This document shows, one piece after another, positions 61,586 to 64,000 of a stretch of DNA of 64,000 nt. The stretch spans positions 1-64,000 of the forward strand of contig NZ_NRRF01000025.1 in NCBI RefSeq assembly GCF_016583565.1, written 5' to 3'. Below the pieces are notes generated by a model, which was given only the letters and a program-made list of their open reading frames with translations, was not told the DNA's origin and ran no database searches. A program made the position numbers and the translations under genes. The number at the start of each line of letters is the position of its first letter. Within the stretch, counting starts at the first letter, position 1. The stretch comes from Thiocystis violacea. Lineage in GTDB: Bacteria > Pseudomonadota > Gammaproteobacteria > Chromatiales > Chromatiaceae.

Positions 61586-63340
61586 ATGCAACTCAAGAAA
61601 TCCCCAACCCTGAAAACGCCCGTCCACACCGGGTTCAAGGCCGTCCTTTCGGTCCTGACACTGACAAGTTGTCTCGCGATCGGCGGCGTCCAAGCGGCCG
61701 ACAAAGGGCCACGTCACCACGCCCAGGGTCAGTACGACACCGTGACGGCCACCTATGTCGTGGTCGAGGGCGATGACCTGATCGCGATCAGCGAACGCTT
61801 TGAAATCCCGGTGGATGCGCTGAAGGCGCACAACACGCTGTCGTCGGACACCATCAAGGTTGGCGACACGCTGACCATCGGCGGTGCCGATGCAGGGACA
61901 GAGAGTGCCAGGGAGGCCATGAAAACGCAGGCCGCGTCGATTCCGGACAAAGTCCAGACGGCTGCCGGCGAGCTGACATTCTTCGATGGCGTCCCGATCG
62001 GCAACACCAACGACCTGGTGTATGACTATCTGGACCGCTCGCGTGCGCTCGGGGTCTATCTCGACAACGTCGGTGCTGTTTCGATCTACAGCGTACTCCT
62101 GGGGATGGCCCAGCAGGGCGCCGATGCGCCCAACAAGATCGCCATTTGGGAACAGCTGATGGATTCCCGCACGCCGGTCATCACCTCCAACACGTCCACG
62201 ATGTACGCCTATGCGCCAACGGATCTGGCAAAGGATGGCCCGACGGTCATCGAAATCCCGCCCGGCATGCTGGGCTTTCTCGACGATGCCTGGCAACGCT
62301 TCGTCGGCAACATGGGCGTCACCGGGCCGGACAAGGGCAAGGGCGGCAAATATCTGGTCCTGCCTCCGGGCTATGAGGGCGAGATCCCGGACGGCTATTT
62401 CCTGCTGAAGCCCAAGACCAACAAGAACTTCCTCTTTCTGCGCGGTTCGATCAAGGATGGCCTGGAGGCGGCGGTCGATAACTTCAAATCCGGGCTGAAG
62501 GTTTATCCGCTGAAAGACAAAGAGAATCCGGCGCCGACCGAGTTCGTCAACATGTCCGGCAGATCCTTCAGCACCATCTTTCCGAGCACCTTGGAATACT
62601 TCGACATCTTGAACACCATCGTTCAGGAGGAACCCATTGATGCGATTAGTCCCGAGGTTCGTGGTTACCTGAGCGCGATCGGGATCGTCAAGGGCAAGCC
62701 ATTCAATCCCGACGACAGGATGAAGAAGCTCCTGGCCGAGGCGGCGACGCTTGGGAATGCCGCCGGGCGCTCCATCACCTACGATCCTCGCATCTCTGGG
62801 GTGAAGATCTACCCCGACTCGAACAGCAACTGGATGATGGGCTTTGCGAACAAGAACACCTCGTTCGAAGCCGACGGCGCGATGAATCTCGATGCGCGAG
62901 TGCTGTTCTACTACAACGCCGGCGGCGTGACGCCCGCGATGGCCGTGACGCATCCGGGAGCGGGTTCCGATTACGCCCTGGGGATGCTGGATAGCAAGGA
63001 TCAGCCGTTCGACGGCGCCAAGACCTATAAGCTGCATTTGCCGCCCAATGTGCCCGTGAACAACTTCTGGGCCGTCACGCTCTACGACACCCAAACCCGC
63101 ACACAACTGCAAACCAGCCAACTCTTCCCAACGGTTGGCAGCCTGACCAAGGGCTTTGAGAAGAATGCGGATGGTTCTTTCGATGTCTATTTCGCGCCCG
63201 AAGCACCTAAGGGCAAGGAAGGCAACTGGTTGCAGACCGTTCCCGGCAAGAGCTGGTTCGTCATCCTGCGGATGTACGGGCCGCTCGCGCCATGGATCGA
63301 CAAGACCTGGCGACCCGGCGAGATCGAACCGGTCGATTGA
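61586..63340 (+). CDS. Exported LysM-DUF1254/DUF1214 protein
   Basis: A 584-residue protein: signal peptide, RHHAQGQYDTVTATY leader, LysM (about 53-98, VDALKAHNTLSSDTIKVGDTLTI), the same AASIPDKVQTAAGEL linker as its neighbour, then DUF1254 (TFFDGVPIGNTNDLVYDYLDRSRALGVYLDNVG) and DUF1214 (KLHLPPNVPVNNFWAVTLYDTQTRTQLQTSQLFPTVG), ending WIDKTWRPGEIEPVD. The ATG at 61586 follows GAGGAAGG. A clean hairpin terminator follows, marking the end of the DUF1254 array. Its body is more G/C-rich than that of the neighbouring 59502 gene. Confidence 0.92.
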   Translation: MQLKKSPTLKTPVHTGFKAVLSVLTLTSCLAIGGVQAADKGPRHHAQGQYDTVTATYVVVEGDDLIAISERFEIPVDALKAHNTLSSDTIKVGDTLTIGGADAGTESAREAMKTQAASIPDKVQTAAGELTFFDGVPIGNTNDLVYDYLDRSRALGVYLDNVGAVSIYSVLLGMAQQGADAPNKIAIWEQLMDSRTPVITSNTSTMYAYAPTDLAKDGPTVIEIPPGMLGFLDDAWQRFVGNMGVTGPDKGKGGKYLVLPPGYEGEIPDGYFLLKPKTNKNFLFLRGSIKDGLEAAVDNFKSGLKVYPLKDKENPAPTEFVNMSGRSFSTIFPSTLEYFDILNTIVQEEPIDAISPEVRGYLSAIGIVKGKPFNPDDRMKKLLAEAATLGNAAGRSITYDPRISGVKIYPDSNSNWMMGFANKNTSFEADGAMNLDARVLFYYNAGGVTPAMAVTHPGAGSDYALGMLDSKDQPFDGAKTYKLHLPPNVPVNNFWAVTLYDTQTRTQLQTSQLFPTVGSLTKGFEKNADGSFDVYFAPEAPKGKEGNWLQTVPGKSWFVILRMYGPLAPWIDKTWRPGEIEPVD

Positions 63341-63350
63341 ATGAGGCCGC

Positions 63351-63383
63351 GTGGGATGGGCCGCTTCACATCGCCCATCCCAC
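63351..63383 (+). terminator. Hairpin terminator after the DUF1254 array
   Basis: GTGGGATGGGC (63351-63361) pairs perfectly with GCCCATCCCAC (63373-63383), 10 bases after the stop of the last LysM-DUF1254 gene. No T-run, but the 11-base stem is strong. Confidence 0.65.
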
Positions 63384-63470
63384 ATGGTCAAGGAGTCACG
63401 CCGTGCGGCCGAACGATGACCGAATCCTTTTTGCCGCGGCACCCATTACCTCTATCCGAAAACTGAAGTC

Positions 63471-64000
63471 ATGAACACATCATTCAATGCGTTGCGTTTG
63501 CTGGTTAGGGCATTGGCCATCACAGTGCTGGGCAGCGCCCCGGCGATGGCCGAGATGAACGCAGAGGAACTGGCGAAGCTCGCGCAGAATCCAGTCGGCA
63601 ATCTCATCAGCATCCCGTTTCAGAACAACACCAACCTGAACTACGGACCGGAGCAGGGCACACAGAACATCCTCAACATCCAGCCAGTGATCCCGATCTC
63701 GATCAATGACGACTGGAACATCATCACCCGGACCATCGTGCCGGTGGTCTGGATGCCGTCGCTGGGACCGGAGATCGACAGCACCAGCGGGATCGGCGAC
63801 ACCGTGTTCACGGCCTTCCTCTCCCCCGCCAAGCCTGGCAAATGGATCTGGGGCGCGGGACCGGTCGCCCAGCTTCCGACCAACACCAGCGACGAGCTCG
63901 GCAACGGGAATTGGGGGCTTGGGCCGTCGTTCGTGCTCTTGCGCATCGAGCATGGCAATCCCTGGGTCTATGGTGCCCTGGTGAACAATGTCTGGTCGCT
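63471..64000 (+). CDS. Predicted outer-membrane beta-barrel/transporter protein (partial)
   Basis: The first 176 residues of a protein that runs off the right edge. Signal peptide (about 1-27, ITVLGSAPAMA-EMN), then AEELAKLAQNPVGNLISIPFQNNTNLNYGPEQGTQNILNIQPVIPISINDDWNIITRTIVPVVW and GIGDTVFTAFLSPAKPGKWIWGAGPVAQLPT, a pattern of uncharacterised outer-membrane barrels related to the phenol meta-pathway/SphA-like group that often accompany DUF1254 genes. It probably lets substrate or product of the secreted proteins cross the outer membrane; this is an inference. Spacing to the DUF1254 terminator is 87 bases. Confidence 0.8.
   Translation, partial: MNTSFNALRLLVRALAITVLGSAPAMAEMNAEELAKLAQNPVGNLISIPFQNNTNLNYGPEQGTQNILNIQPVIPISINDDWNIITRTIVPVVWMPSLGPEIDSTSGIGDTVFTAFLSPAKPGKWIWGAGPVAQLPTNTSDELGNGNWGLGPSFVLLRIEHGNPWVYGALVNNVWS

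Noticed and set aside
61580..63442. 620-codon minus-strand frame opposite the last LysM-DUF1254 gene
   Set aside because: Antisense of a well-supported gene; no start signal or family resemblance.
1..64000. tRNA genes and riboswitches
   Set aside because: None recognised by eye; no cloverleaf with TTCGA loop and CCA end was found near gene starts or the rRNA end.

Overview
The window looks like a GC-rich gammaproteobacterial chromosome, most likely a purple sulfur bacterium or close relative (Chromatiales). That placement is an inference from a CysB-type regulator, a large Chp-like chemosensory cluster, a keto-acid-type TRAP system, many signalling proteins and secreted DUF1254 proteins; no marker gene in the window settles it. 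The first ~50 bases are the 3' end of a 5S rRNA followed by an intrinsic terminator, so an rRNA operon ends at the left edge.

Layout. 0.1-7.4 kb: a DMT permease convergent with cysB; a two-gene PAS plus CZB-domain chemoreceptor unit; then a decayed ATP-grasp gene, an MfnF-like ASKHA protein and pabB in one tightly overlapping unit. 7.4-16.5 kb: a minus-strand chemosensory operon (two response regulators, CheW, an ABC-type ligand-binding protein, an MCP, a hybrid CheA, two more CheW-like proteins). It lies between gene fragments that match the intact locus at 17.2-22.5 kb. That locus holds a DUF4388-type protein, a PhnD-like binding protein and a HAMP membrane protein on the minus strand, and a large EF-hand-like membrane protein on the plus strand. 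22.6-33.5 kb: a DUF447 gene (methanopterin-associated family), a small secreted protein, a DUF1800/DUF1501 pair, an outer-membrane phospholipase A, an RNase J-like enzyme, a YqaA-type membrane protein and a large lytic-transglycosylase-like protein.

33.6-46.7 kb: TRAP transporter genes (Q and M on +, P on -) around a membrane Hpt protein, a hybrid kinase with a DUF1638-like N-terminus, a CPA1 antiporter, a cyclic-nucleotide-binding protein, and a sensor kinase/FixJ-type regulator pair. 46.9-48.2 kb: ParD/ParE beside a wrecked hsdR remnant.

48.2-64 kb is the most unusual part. It is a run of exported proteins in which one signal-peptide-plus-LysM module is fused to a sulfatase and, four more times, to DUF1254/DUF1214 domains. 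Interspersed are a DUF1254 paralogue without LysM, a lipoprotein, outer-membrane beta-barrel candidates, a Tat-type secreted protein and a lone receiver. The array carries several broken DUF1254 pieces and two copies of a ~135-bp MITE-like element with terminal inverted repeats, 8-bp target duplications and a recognisable empty site. Modular duplication and decay appear to be continuing here; the joint role of the LysM proteins (cell-envelope or matrix-associated chemistry) is inference.
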